NCBI GenBank assembly: GCA_045613545.1
Contig: JAZLBD010000016.1
Span: 1 to 64,000 of the forward strand
Length of the DNA stretch: 64,000 nucleotides
Origin: Scatosoma sp045613545
GTDB taxonomy: Bacteria; Bacillota; Clostridia; Christensenellales; Borkfalkiaceae
Direction: 5' to 3'
Every line of letters begins with the position of its first letter. Positions within the stretch are counted from its first letter, which is position 1. Position numbers and translations under genes: made by a program. Below the pieces are notes generated by a model. That model was not told where the DNA came from. It did not search any database and saw nothing but the letters and a program-made list of their open reading frames with translations. Below are positions 15,315-23,102 of the stretch, one piece after another.

Positions 15315-15650
15315 ATGGAAAACTGTATTTTTTGCAAAATTGTAAGGGGGGAAATTCCCTCCCCGCGCTTTTATGAGGACGAGGATATGATCGTCATTCG
15401 CGATATCGAGCCGAAAGCGAAAGAGCATTATTTGTGTATTCCCAAAGCGCATTTCGCCCTTTTAGACGAGATGGACGAAGAAAAGAGCGCAATCGTAAAG
15501 CGTTGCTTTGAGAAGATTGGAAAAATCTACCCTACGTTGGGGCTTTCGGATGGGTATCGTATCATCATAAACCAAGGCGAAAACGGTGGACAAACGGTAC
15601 GTCACTTGCATATTCACCTGCTCGGCGGTGAAAAATTACCCGATTTTTGA
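15315..15650 (+). CDS. hinT: HIT-family purine nucleotide phosphoramidase
   Basis: 111 residues. CIFCKIVRGEIPSPRFYEDED opens the protein, with the zinc-ligand-like CxxC; the histidine triad QTVRHLHIHLLGGEKL is at the C-terminus (HxHxH). HinT hydrolyses nucleoside phosphoramidates and acyl-AMP. Good RBS AAGGAG. It lies 12 bases after mtaB and ends the operon before the terminator at 15685, whose 3' arm doubles as the next gene's ribosome site. Confidence 0.95.
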   Translation: MENCIFCKIVRGEIPSPRFYEDEDMIVIRDIEPKAKEHYLCIPKAHFALLDEMDEEKSAIVKRCFEKIGKIYPTLGLSDGYRIIINQGENGGQTVRHLHIHLLGGEKLPDF

Positions 15651-15684
15651 AAATTTAGTTATAAAAACGTAGACGCTGGTCAAT

Positions 15685-15715
15685 ACTTCCTCCCAAGAAA
15701 GGAGGAAGTTTTTTT
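15685..15715 (+). terminator. Terminator that contains the next gene's RBS
   Basis: A perfect 9 bp stem, ACTTCCTCC / GGAGGAAGT, and T6 that ends exactly at the ATG at 15716. GGAGG in the 3' arm is the only ribosome site available for that gene, so the hairpin would both end hinT transcripts and hide the RBS on read-through RNA. Confidence 0.8.
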
Positions 15716-16150
15716 ATGGTGTATTATCGCTTATCCACCGGCGTCAAAGTATTGTTTGCGTTCTTTCTTACGTCGGTCTTTTTATTCGTATTCACTTTGG
15801 TGGGCAGATTTCCGCTTGCTAAAGGGGTAAACGAAGAATATTATTTGTATTCCGACTCTTCGCAAGCGACGATTCATACGGACGTGCTTGGCTGGGACTG
15901 CCTTTTCGTGGCGGGCGTTAGCGGGGAATATTACGTGGGTGAATGGGACGCGTTTTGGAATGATTTTCGCGAGGATTATCGCGCGATCGTGCTTGCCGAA
16001 GAGGAGGTCGGAGCCGTCGTTTCCTATTATTTATACTCTCCGCTTGTTTACGGCGGACAGTGGATAGAGGGAAATTTCGTCAACGTGCAAGTGTCGAGAA
16101 ATGAGAATATCGTAAAAGTGGGAACGCCGATGATTTTCGGAGGATATTAA
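15716..16150 (+). CDS. Single-pass membrane or secreted protein of unknown function
   Basis: 144 residues. One N-terminal membrane segment (VKVLFAFFLTSVFLFVFTLVG, about 10-30) acts as signal or anchor. The rest is an extracytoplasmic domain rich in Tyr, Val and Glu (YYLYSDSSQATIHT, GVSGEYYVGEWDAFWND) with no lipobox and no recognised family. It lies 66 bases before a SpoIIQ-like M23 protein and may work in the same envelope or sporulation process. Its RBS is buried in a terminator hairpin, and no good promoter is visible between hairpin and gene, so expression may depend on read-through from hinT. Confidence 0.6.
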   Translation: MVYYRLSTGVKVLFAFFLTSVFLFVFTLVGRFPLAKGVNEEYYLYSDSSQATIHTDVLGWDCLFVAGVSGEYYVGEWDAFWNDFREDYRAIVLAEEEVGAVVSYYLYSPLVYGGQWIEGNFVNVQVSRNENIVKVGTPMIFGGY

Positions 16151-16216
16151 AAAACAGGTATAAACAAGCGAGCGAGTGGGAAGAATGTACATACCAATTG
16201 TTAAAGGAGAAAAACA

Positions 16217-16870
16217 ATGAAAGAAGGACAGGGAAAATCCCGCGTGTTAAACAAAAGAACGTATATGTATCTCGCACTCGGTGGCGCTGCGATTTTACTC
16301 GCGCTCATCATTATTTTGACTTCGGTAGCGCTCGCTGGGCGTGGCGGTGGAAACGAGCTGAAAGTCCCCACGCCGGATGGTACGCAAGGCGAGGATCCGA
16401 TTAAACCGGTACCCGACCCCGACGATAAAGATAACAAACCGGTGGACGGAGAAGCGGACGAATTCGCGTTGCCCGTTTCTGGAGCGAACGTTTTGCATAC
16501 CTACGGATTTTATTTCAATTCCACGCTCAATAGTTATTACGTGCATACCGGGATTGATTACAGCGCCGAGGCGGGCGCGGAAGTCTTTGCCGTACAAAAA
16601 GGCACGGTGGAAGCGATTCACGAATCGGATATCTTAGTGGGGACGCGCATCATCATCGACCACGGTAACGGCGTGAAGTCGGTCTACGAGTTCGTCGAAG
16701 CGAAAGAGGGGCTTCAAGTGGGCGATAGTGTGAATAAGGGGGACTGCATCGCCACCGTCGCCGAGCCTACGGGGAACGAATACAAAGACGGAGCGCATTT
16801 GCATTTTGAAATTTGGAAAAACGAGAAGGCGGTCGATCCGAGCGAATACTATCTTACGGAAGAAAAATAA
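16217..16870 (+). CDS. M23 (LytM) peptidase-domain membrane protein, SpoIIQ-like
   Basis: 217 residues. A membrane anchor (YLALGGAAILLALIIILTSVALA, about 18-40) is followed by a Pro/Asp-rich linker (50-75). The LytM domain then has HTGIDYSAEAGAEVFAVQKG (zinc His and Asp), IDHGNGVKSVYEF, and HLHFEIWKNEKAVDPSEY at the end. Zinc ligands H, D and HxH are all present, so it may be catalytic. Anchor, linker and a single LytM domain is the layout of SpoIIQ, which bridges forespore and mother cell; some clostridial SpoIIQ proteins retain zinc. A generic cell-wall endopeptidase is the alternative. Confidence 0.75.
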   Translation: MKEGQGKSRVLNKRTYMYLALGGAAILLALIIILTSVALAGRGGGNELKVPTPDGTQGEDPIKPVPDPDDKDNKPVDGEADEFALPVSGANVLHTYGFYFNSTLNSYYVHTGIDYSAEAGAEVFAVQKGTVEAIHESDILVGTRIIIDHGNGVKSVYEFVEAKEGLQVGDSVNKGDCIATVAEPTGNEYKDGAHLHFEIWKNEKAVDPSEYYLTEEK

Positions 16871-16875
16871 GGCAG

Positions 16876-16905
16876 AAGGGGGGGGAATATTCCCCTCTCT
16901 TTTTT
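16876..16905 (+). terminator. Likely terminator after M23 gene
   Basis: GGGGAATATTCCCC palindrome within a G-rich then C-rich stretch, followed by TCTCTTTTTT. Confidence 0.6.
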
Positions 16906-16941
16906 CATAGGATAATTTGACTGTATAGGAGGATGTATCTT

Positions 16942-18393
16942 ATGAAAAAAAGATTGTGTGTCGGGTTAGCTTTCGCGTGTTTTTTGGGGGGAACGTCTCT
17001 TTCGTCCTGTTCTACAAAGACGAAAGAGGATTCCTATTATGAAATTACCGCCGAATATATTCCCGAAACAAACTCGGTGGCGGGGACGGTGAAATGCCGT
17101 TTCGTCAACAACGACGAGCGGGAAATCGACGAGCTTTTGTTTAATTTGTGGGGGAACGCTTATCGAGAGGACGCGATTTATCGTCCCGTATCTTCCGCAT
17201 ACGAATCCACCGCTTTCTACGCAGGGAAAAGTTATGGGAATATGACGATCACGAGCGTGGACGGTGGGGGGAATTGGGAAATCGTCGGCGACGACGCGAA
17301 TATTTTGTCCGTTCCGCTCTCTTCCAGCCTCGGCATAGGAGAAAGCGTCACGCTGGATATCGGATTTATCACCAAACTCGCCAAAGTCAACCACCGCACG
17401 GGCGAAACCAAACACACCGTCAATTTGGGGAATTTTTATCCGATTTTATGCTTTGACGGGACGGATGGCTTCGTCACTTGTCCCTACTTTTCGGACGGCG
17501 AACCGTTCGTAAGCGAGAGCGCCGACTTTCTCGTGCGCATGACCACGCCGAAAGATTACGTGGTGGCGTCGAGTGGAATGGTAGAGAATCAAAGCAATTT
17601 GGAAAGCAAGACGGAAACCGTTCTTTCGCAACAAAACGCCCGCGATTTCGCCCTCGTTTTATCCAACGAGTTTTCCGTGGAACGTTGCAAAGTAGGGGAT
17701 ACGGAAATTTCTTATTACTATTATAAGGACGAAACCCCGACGGCGCACCTTGCCGTTGCCAAAGAGGCGTTTTCTTTCTACGAAGAAAAATTCGGCGATT
17801 ATCCCTATCCTACTTACACCCTCGCTCAGACGGGATTTTGTTATGGGGGAATGGAATACGCGTGCCTTTCTATGCTCGGCGATCATTTGACGGAGGAGGA
17901 ATACGTTTCCACGATCGTCCACGAAACGGCGCATCAATGGTGGTATAATATCGTAGGGAGCGACAGTATTGAAAACGGGTGGCAAGACGAGGGACTCGCT
18001 TCCTATTCCGCCGTTTTATTCTTCGACTCGCACGAGTCGTACGGACGCACCGAGGCGGATTTGATCGCTTCGGCGACCGAGCGTTATCGCACTTTCTACG
18101 ACGTATACGATCGGGTGTTCGGCGAGGCGGATACGCGTATGACGAGGCATCTGAAAGAATACATCAGCGAGTACGAATATGCGAGCATCGCCTACGATAA
18201 AGGTATGATTTTGTTCCACACCTTAAACCAAAGCGTGGGCAGTAAACGGTTTTATAAGGCTCTGCAAAACTACGTGCAATCGGCGAAATACCGCGTGGCG
18301 ACGGTACAAGATCTTATCGGCGCTTTTGAAAAAGCGGGGGTGGACGTACAAGGATTATTTTCCTCGTTTTTAGAGGGGAAAGTGGTGATTTGA
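16942..18393 (+). CDS. M1-family metallopeptidase lipoprotein
   Basis: 483 residues from ATG 16942, 11 bases after AGGAGG; the ATG at 16933 abuts that site. Lipobox LSSCS gives a lipid-modified Cys near residue 22. An N-terminal beta domain (about 30-220) resembles aminopeptidase N. The catalytic domain carries GGMEYACLS (around 302, the GxMEN-type exopeptidase motif) and HETAHQWWYNIVG (His327), with the third zinc ligand in WQDEGLASY 18 residues on (HExxH-18-E). A tyrosine (YEYASIAYDKG) follows, as in M1 enzymes. It lacks the long C-terminal domain of PepN. Likely a surface aminopeptidase for peptide scavenging. Confidence 0.9.
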   Translation: MKKRLCVGLAFACFLGGTSLSSCSTKTKEDSYYEITAEYIPETNSVAGTVKCRFVNNDEREIDELLFNLWGNAYREDAIYRPVSSAYESTAFYAGKSYGNMTITSVDGGGNWEIVGDDANILSVPLSSSLGIGESVTLDIGFITKLAKVNHRTGETKHTVNLGNFYPILCFDGTDGFVTCPYFSDGEPFVSESADFLVRMTTPKDYVVASSGMVENQSNLESKTETVLSQQNARDFALVLSNEFSVERCKVGDTEISYYYYKDETPTAHLAVAKEAFSFYEEKFGDYPYPTYTLAQTGFCYGGMEYACLSMLGDHLTEEEYVSTIVHETAHQWWYNIVGSDSIENGWQDEGLASYSAVLFFDSHESYGRTEADLIASATERYRTFYDVYDRVFGEADTRMTRHLKEYISEYEYASIAYDKGMILFHTLNQSVGSKRFYKALQNYVQSAKYRVATVQDLIGAFEKAGVDVQGLFSSFLEGKVVI

Positions 18394-18405
18394 CGGGCGA
18401 AACGG

Positions 18406-18434
18406 TTGCAAAACTTGCCTTCTTACGCTATAAT
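18406..18434 (+). promoter_or_regulatory. Promoter of the zinc ribbon gene
   Basis: TTGCAA (18406-18411), 17 bp, TATAAT (18429-18434). Confidence 0.75.
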
Positions 18435-18462
18435 AAAGGGGAAGAAAGCGCGGAGGGACGAA

Positions 18463-18660
18463 ATGCCTTTATTACAGTACGAATGTAAAGAATGTCACGA
18501 AAAGTTCGAGGAGCTCGTTTCCTCTCATTTGAGCGAGGTCGTTTGTCCTAAATGCGGTGGAAAAACCAAGCGCGATTATTCGGGAGCTTTTTATACGGCG
18601 ACGGGTAAGCAAAGCAAAAAATGTTCGGGGAATTGTAAAACCTGTTCGGGTTGTAAATAA
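18463..18660 (+). CDS. FmdB-family zinc ribbon protein
   Basis: 65 residues from ATG 18463 (GGAGGG upstream). LLQYECKECHEKFEELVSS and VVCPKCGGKTKRDYSG form the two CxxC knuckles of the FmdB/Zn-ribbon_8 family, originally noted in formamidase regulatory proteins. The C-terminal tail KKCSGNCKTCSGCK adds four cysteines and may bind a second metal. Function is unknown; putative regulator. Own promoter and terminator. Confidence 0.85.
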   Translation: MPLLQYECKECHEKFEELVSSHLSEVVCPKCGGKTKRDYSGAFYTATGKQSKKCSGNCKTCSGCK

Positions 18661-18664
18661 AAAG

Positions 18665-18695
18665 AAAAATCCTACGCGTCCGTGTAGGATTTTTT
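18665..18695 (+). terminator. Intrinsic terminator
   Basis: Stem AAAAATCCTAC / GTAGGATTTTT around GCGTCCGT, with a T-run, right after the zinc ribbon gene. Confidence 0.85.
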
Positions 18696-18783
18696 GAATA
18701 CAATTTTTGAATACAAATAGACGCGCACCGGCGCGTGGTACAATACGACGCCGTTGACGATATAACAAGCTGTAGGATTGGAT

Positions 18784-18821
18784 AAAAAAAGGAACTTTTG
18801 TCAAGCAAAAGTTCCTTTTTT
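18784..18821. terminator. Terminator of the leftward tRNA operon
   Basis: A 16 bp perfect stem, AAAAAAGGAACTTTTG / CAAAAGTTCCTTTTTT, loop TCAAG. It begins immediately after the tRNA-Cys CCA end on the minus strand. Poly-T on both strands. Confidence 0.9.
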
Positions 18822-18895
18822 GGAGGCGCCACCCGGATTTGAACCGGGGGATAAAGGTTTTGCAGACCTTGGCCTTACCACTTGGCTATAGCGCC
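18821..18895 (-). tRNA. tRNA-Cys (GCA)
   Basis: 75 nt cloverleaf on the minus strand: GGCGCTA acceptor paired with TGGCGCC, U73 discriminator typical of tRNA-Cys, encoded CCA. The anticodon loop CTGCAAA reads GCA. T arm GGTTCAAATCC. Confidence 0.95.
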
Positions 18896-18922
18896 GTAAA
18901 AGAAAAACAGCACGGATTTTTT

Positions 18923-18997
18923 TGGAGCGGGAAACGAGATTCGAACCCGCGACATTCACCTTGGCAAGGTGACGCTCTACCACTGAGCTATTCCCGC
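18923..18997 (-). tRNA. tRNA-Gly (GCC)
   Basis: 75 nt: GCGGGAATAGCTCAGTGGTA start, anticodon loop CTTGCCAAG reading GCC, T arm GGTTCGAATC, CCA encoded. Confidence 0.95.
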
Positions 18998-19021
18998 ATA
19001 AATTTCCGCACTGTTTTTCAT

Positions 19022-19097
19022 TGGTGGAAGTTATAGGGTTCGAACCTATGACCCTCTGCTTGTAAGGCAGATGCTCTCCCAGCTGAGCTAAACTTCC
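19022..19097 (-). tRNA. tRNA-Val (TAC)
   Basis: 76 nt: GGAAGTTTAGCTCAGCTGGG start, anticodon loop CTTACAA reading UAC, T arm GGTTCGAACC, CCA encoded. First of the leftward Val-Gly-Cys operon. Confidence 0.95.
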
Positions 19098-19109
19098 GAA
19101 AGCTTTTAT

Positions 19110-19138
19110 AATATACCACATATTATTTTTATTTGCAA
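19110..19138 (-). promoter_or_regulatory. Leftward promoter of the tRNA operon
   Basis: On the minus strand: TTGCAA, 17 bp, TATATT, ending 12 bases before tRNA-Val. Confidence 0.75.
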
Positions 19139-19275
19139 GCGTTTTTGATCGGAATTTTCAAATTTTTTTTATCTTTTTTCTTTTTCTATTCTTTCCTCCT
19201 TTCAAAAAGGCTTATAATATTCGAAAGAGGAATCGCGCGCCAAGGTTGACGCGCCGATCTAAAAGCGAAAAAAGA

Positions 19276-19304
19276 TTGACAAAAATGCCCAAATGTAGTA
19301 CAAT
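19276..19304 (+). promoter_or_regulatory. Promoter of the two-component system
   Basis: TTGACA (19276-19281), 17 bp, TACAAT (19299-19304). Confidence 0.82.
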
Positions 19305-19340
19305 GAAAAGAAAAACGCCTATCAGCAAAAGAGGAAGGGT

Positions 19341-20006
19341 ATGAAAGTTTTAATTGTCGACGACGAAGCGATGATTCGCGAGGTTCTGAAAGAATATTTA
19401 GAGTTCGAAGGACATGAAGCGTTTGAGGCGCAAGACGGTATGGAAGCGGTGAAACTTTGCCGTGAAAATGAGTACGACGTCGTGCTTATGGATATTATGA
19501 TGCCACGCTTAGACGGGTTTTCCGCCGTGAAAGAGATCAAAAAGATCAAAGACCTGCCTGTGATTATGCTCTCGGCGAGAGGGGAGGAATACGATAAGCT
19601 GTTCGCCTTTGAGATAGGGGTGGACGATTACGTAACCAAACCGTTCTCGCCCAAGGAAGTCATCGCGCGCATTAACGCCGTCACCAAACGGGAGAAACGA
19701 GCAAAAGAGCAACGCGCTATCCAAAAATTCGAGGGACTTGAAGTGGATATGGCGGGTAGAAACGTGTACGTCGACGGGGAAAAAGCCGAGCTCACCCCCA
19801 AGGAATACGAACTGCTCTTCTATTTGATTAAGAACAAAGGGATCGCGCTCTCGAGAGAGAAACTGCTTCTCGACGTGTGGGGGTTTGATTTTTACGGCGA
19901 CGATCGGACGGTGGACACCCACGTCAAGATGCTCCGAGGGAACTTGAAAGAGTATCGAAAATTCATCGTCACTTTGCGTGGACTTGGGTATAAATTTGAA
20001 GAATAA
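19341..20006 (+). CDS. OmpR-family response regulator
   Basis: 221 residues. The receiver has the acidic pocket D7-D8 (VLIVDDEAMI), phospho-acceptor D51 (VVLMDIMMP), and K100 (DDYVTKPFSP). A winged-helix DNA-binding domain (about 125-220) contains LTPKEYELLFYLIKNKGIALSREKLL and the recognition segment DDRTVDTHVKMLRGNLKEYRKFIVTLRGLGYKFE. Co-transcribed with the histidine kinase 20 bases downstream. No target gene is obvious from context. Confidence 0.93.
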   Translation: MKVLIVDDEAMIREVLKEYLEFEGHEAFEAQDGMEAVKLCRENEYDVVLMDIMMPRLDGFSAVKEIKKIKDLPVIMLSARGEEYDKLFAFEIGVDDYVTKPFSPKEVIARINAVTKREKRAKEQRAIQKFEGLEVDMAGRNVYVDGEKAELTPKEYELLFYLIKNKGIALSREKLLLDVWGFDFYGDDRTVDTHVKMLRGNLKEYRKFIVTLRGLGYKFEE

Positions 20007-20025
20007 ACGGATTAAAAAACGGAAC

Positions 20026-21453
20026 ATGAGAGAGAAGAGTAAACAAAAAACGTATAGAAAGAGAAAAAATACAAGCATATTCTTTATGCTTTGGACGATT
20101 TTTTCACTTTTTTGCCTCGTTTTGATTGTGTTATCCGCCATTTTACAAAGCTATCATTTAAGGGAAAGCTATCGGCAGATTATTTTCGAGGATATTTCCC
20201 GTTGCGGAACGGAAGTGAAAAGTCAACTTCGTGCCTTACAGGAAGAAGAGGACGCCGATTACGATTATTTCTTCCAAAAACAGTCTTTCGATTACGATAC
20301 GTCTATCTTTTTTTTGGACGAAGAGGGGAATATTCTCTATCCCGAACGGCTCTCTTCAAACACCGATTTTTCGATTGCATTGCAAGAAGCAAAAGAACAA
20401 ATCCATAGCGCGAGGGGTACGGCGATCTTTGATTGGAACGGGGTATGTATTTACGCCTCTCCGTTTAAGATCGAGGGGGAACAAGGCTTTTTGTACGTTT
20501 CTAAATCGCTCGCCGTAAGCCAAGGCGTCACCCGTGAAGCGACGCTACGTATGGTAATTTTATCCGTTTGTCTTATGGTAATTTCTTTCGTTTTGACGGG
20601 GCTTATCGCAGGCTGGCTCACCAAACCGCTCGGCGAAATGACGAGCAAAGCTGAGAGGCTTGCCAGCGGTGACTATTCGGTGGATTTCAAGCATGGATTA
20701 TACGGTACGGAACTGATGGCGCTTGCCGAAATGCTCAACCGCGCTAAGGACGAGCTGGGCAAATCCGATCAAATGCAACGAGAACTTATCGCCAACGTCT
20801 CCCACGATTTCAAAACCCCACTTACCATGATCAAGGCGTACGCATCTATGATCCAAGAAATTTCGGGGGAAAACCGCGAAAAAAGAGAACGACACGCGCA
20901 GATTATCATAGACGAAGCGGATCGACTTTCCTCCCTCGTTTCCGACGTATTGGATATCTCGAAAATCCGATCGAGTTTGGATACCTTATCGCCACAAGTG
21001 TTCGATTTATCCGCCTATTTGAAAGAGGTTTTAGGGAAATTTGCCTATCTTTCCGAAACGAAAGGATACGTTTTTGAAACGGATATTCAAGAGGGGTTGT
21101 TCACGCGCGCCGATAAGGAAAAAATCGGGCAAGTTTTGTATAATTTAATCGGCAACGCCGTCAACTATACGGGGGAAGATAAATTCGTCAAGATCGGTCT
21201 CACGCAAAGCGCAAACGGTCTCGTTCTTACAGTGCGCGACACGGGGGCGGGGATCGACGAGGAAGAGATCGACACGATTTGGGATCGCTATTATCGTTCC
21301 CAAGAAATGCACAAACGCCCGGTGCAAGGGACGGGGCTCGGGCTTTCCATCGTCAAGGCGATTTTAGAAAAGCATAAATTCCGTTTTGGCGCGCAAAGCC
21401 GTAAAGGGAAGGGGAGTATTTTCTACGTGATTTTTCCCGTTTGGGAGAATTAA
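20026..21453 (+). CDS. Sensor histidine kinase (HAMP, HisKA, HATPase)
   Basis: 475 residues from ATG 20026; a TTG at 19996 overlapping the regulator's stop is an alternative. Membrane helix 1 (FFMLWTIFSLFCLVLIVLSAIL, 19-40), a ~130-residue extracellular sensor, helix 2 (VILSVCLMVISFVLTGLIAGW, 177-197), then HAMP (TKPLGEMTSKAERLASGDYS). The phosphorylation site is H260 in LIANVSHDFKTPLTMIKAY. N box QVLYNLIGNAVNYTG, G1 VRDTGAGIDEEE and G2 GTGLGLSIVKAILEKH are intact. Envelope-stress type kinase architecture; the signal is unknown. Confidence 0.92.
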   Translation: MREKSKQKTYRKRKNTSIFFMLWTIFSLFCLVLIVLSAILQSYHLRESYRQIIFEDISRCGTEVKSQLRALQEEEDADYDYFFQKQSFDYDTSIFFLDEEGNILYPERLSSNTDFSIALQEAKEQIHSARGTAIFDWNGVCIYASPFKIEGEQGFLYVSKSLAVSQGVTREATLRMVILSVCLMVISFVLTGLIAGWLTKPLGEMTSKAERLASGDYSVDFKHGLYGTELMALAEMLNRAKDELGKSDQMQRELIANVSHDFKTPLTMIKAYASMIQEISGENREKRERHAQIIIDEADRLSSLVSDVLDISKIRSSLDTLSPQVFDLSAYLKEVLGKFAYLSETKGYVFETDIQEGLFTRADKEKIGQVLYNLIGNAVNYTGEDKFVKIGLTQSANGLVLTVRDTGAGIDEEEIDTIWDRYYRSQEMHKRPVQGTGLGLSIVKAILEKHKFRFGAQSRKGKGSIFYVIFPVWEN

Positions 21454-21548
21454 CGGCAAGGGAAGAATGGGCGGAAACCGTTCGTAAAAAATATTTTTCA
21501 AAACTACAAACTTTCTTGTTATTTTATATAGCTTTCTTAGGAAAAATA

Positions 21549-21557
21549 TGTTATAAT
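21549..21557 (+). promoter_or_regulatory. Extended -10 promoter of pyrH
   Basis: TGTTATAAT: TATAAT (21552-21557) with an upstream TGn extension; no recognisable -35. Confidence 0.55.
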
Positions 21558-21595
21558 AAAAAAAGAATAGGCACGTTTTTGCGGAGGAAGAATGC

Positions 21596-22303
21596 ATGAA
21601 ACCCAAATATAAAAGAATTTTATTAAAACTTTCGGGCGAAGCGCTTGCAGGCGATCAAAGATTCGGTTTGAATCAAGAGGTGATCGCGGGCGTCGTCGAT
21701 CAGATCGTAAAAATCCACGGTATGGGCGTCCAAGTAGGGCTCGTCATCGGCGGTGGGAACTTTTGGCGCGGTAGACAAGGCACGAAAATGGAGCGTACGA
21801 CCGCCGACCAAATGGGAATGCTCTCGACGGTGATGAATTCGCTTGCGATGATGGACGCGATCGAACAACGCGGTGTTCCCGTGCGCGTGCAGACGGCGCT
21901 CGATATGATATCTCTTGCCGAGCCGTTTATTTTGAGAAAGGCTCTTCGCCATTTCGAGCAAGGGAGAATCGTGATATTCGCTTGCGGGACGGGGAATCCG
22001 TTCTGTTCTACGGATACGGCGGCGGCTCTTCGCGCTTGCGAGATTTCCGCGGATATGCTACTTATGGCAAAGAACGTGGATGGAATTTACGATTCCGATC
22101 CCAAAACCAATCCAAACGCTAAAAAATACGAGCATCTCAAATACGGCGATATCATTGCCCAAAACTTAAAGGTGATTGATTTTACGGCGGCGACGATGTG
22201 TATGGAAAACAACGTTCCCACCCTCGCGTTCGGCTTGAATGAGCCCGACTCGATCGTGCGAGCGGTGTGCGGTGAAAACCTTGGTACGGTGATTACCGTC
22301 TAA
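21596..22303 (+). CDS. pyrH: UMP kinase
   Basis: 235 residues, amino acid kinase fold. RILLKLSGEALAGDQRFGL at the N-terminus, VGLVIGGGNFWRGRQG, DQMGMLSTVMNSLAMMDAIE, and FACGTGNPFCSTDTAAALRACEI, all diagnostic of bacterial hexameric PyrH. It phosphorylates UMP to UDP. Followed 46 bases later by frr, as in most Bacillota. The usual upstream partners rpsB and tsf are absent here; instead a two-component system precedes it. Confidence 0.96.
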   Translation: MKPKYKRILLKLSGEALAGDQRFGLNQEVIAGVVDQIVKIHGMGVQVGLVIGGGNFWRGRQGTKMERTTADQMGMLSTVMNSLAMMDAIEQRGVPVRVQTALDMISLAEPFILRKALRHFEQGRIVIFACGTGNPFCSTDTAAALRACEISADMLLMAKNVDGIYDSDPKTNPNAKKYEHLKYGDIIAQNLKVIDFTAATMCMENNVPTLAFGLNEPDSIVRAVCGENLGTVITV

Positions 22304-22349
22304 CAATAAAAAAGAAACTCTCAATAAGGGAGATTAGGAGGCTAAAAGT

Positions 22350-22922
22350 ATGATTGAAAATGAAAAAGTAGAAGAAATTATGTTTGAACTCGAAGAGCGA
22401 GCGGAAAAGACGTTAAACTCGCTCGAGGGGGAATACTCCTCGATTCGCGCCGGAAGAGCAAACCCGCATATTTTCGATAGAATAGAAGTGGAAGCGTACG
22501 GCGGTATGAGCAAGCTCATCGAACTTGGGAATATCAGCGCGCTTGACGCGAGATGTTTGCAAATCAATCTTTGGGATAAATCCCTCTTAAAAGCGGTGGA
22601 AAAGGCGATTTTACAATCGAACATCGGGCTTAACCCGACCAACGACGGGAACGTAATCCGCGTCGTATTCCCCGTGATGACGGAAGAGAGAAGAAAAGAA
22701 CTCGTCAAACAAATCAAAAGACTTGGCGAGGATGCGAAAGTGGCGGTTAGAAACGGTCGCAGAGACGCGATGGACGCCCTCAAAAAGATGAAGACGGCAA
22801 AGGAAATTTCCGAGGACGAACATTCGCTTTGCGAAGCCGACGTCGAAAAGGCCGTTTCCGGCACGATGGCGAAGTTGGAGACGATCATATCCGCAAAAGA
22901 AAAGGAACTTATGTCTATTTGA
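22350..22922 (+). CDS. frr: Ribosome recycling factor
   Basis: 190 residues with the RRF three-helix bundle plus hinge domain. Conserved RAGRANPHIFDRIEVEAYG, NPTNDGNVIRVVFPVMTEERRKELVKQ and VAVRNGRRDAMDALKKMK. It releases ribosomes after termination together with EF-G. RBS: TAGGAGG. An uppS gene is normally next, but 180 non-coding bases follow instead. Confidence 0.96.
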   Translation: MIENEKVEEIMFELEERAEKTLNSLEGEYSSIRAGRANPHIFDRIEVEAYGGMSKLIELGNISALDARCLQINLWDKSLLKAVEKAILQSNIGLNPTNDGNVIRVVFPVMTEERRKELVKQIKRLGEDAKVAVRNGRRDAMDALKKMKTAKEISEDEHSLCEADVEKAVSGTMAKLETIISAKEKELMSI

Positions 22923-23102
22923 GCGGTCGGTGAGAATAGAATAGAATGGAGAAAGGAAAGCAGACGGCGTAAGTCGTCTGCTAAAATATATCAAAGCATT
23001 TCGTCGCTTTGTCGATGAAGATACTATACGAAAAGAAGTTCTCTCCCCGCCTCTAAAAACAAAGGCTAAAAGGACGAGAGGACGACGTGAGGGAACAACG
23101 TT
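22923..23102. other. Non-coding gap between frr and cdsA
   Basis: The spot where uppS usually lies. I see only a hairpin at 22959-22982 (AGCAGACG / CGTCTGCT, no good T-run) and purine-rich sequence. No fragment of undecaprenyl diphosphate synthase was recognised in any frame. Confidence 0.6.

Noticed and set aside
16933..16941. ATG 16933 as start of the M1 peptidase
   Set aside because: It directly abuts the AGGAGG site, too close for initiation; ATG 16942 gives normal spacing and a proper signal peptide.
22959..22982. Hairpin after frr as an intrinsic terminator
   Set aside because: The 8 bp stem is perfect but followed by TAAAATAT rather than a T-run; the cluster downstream has no clear promoter, so I left it as a plain hairpin.
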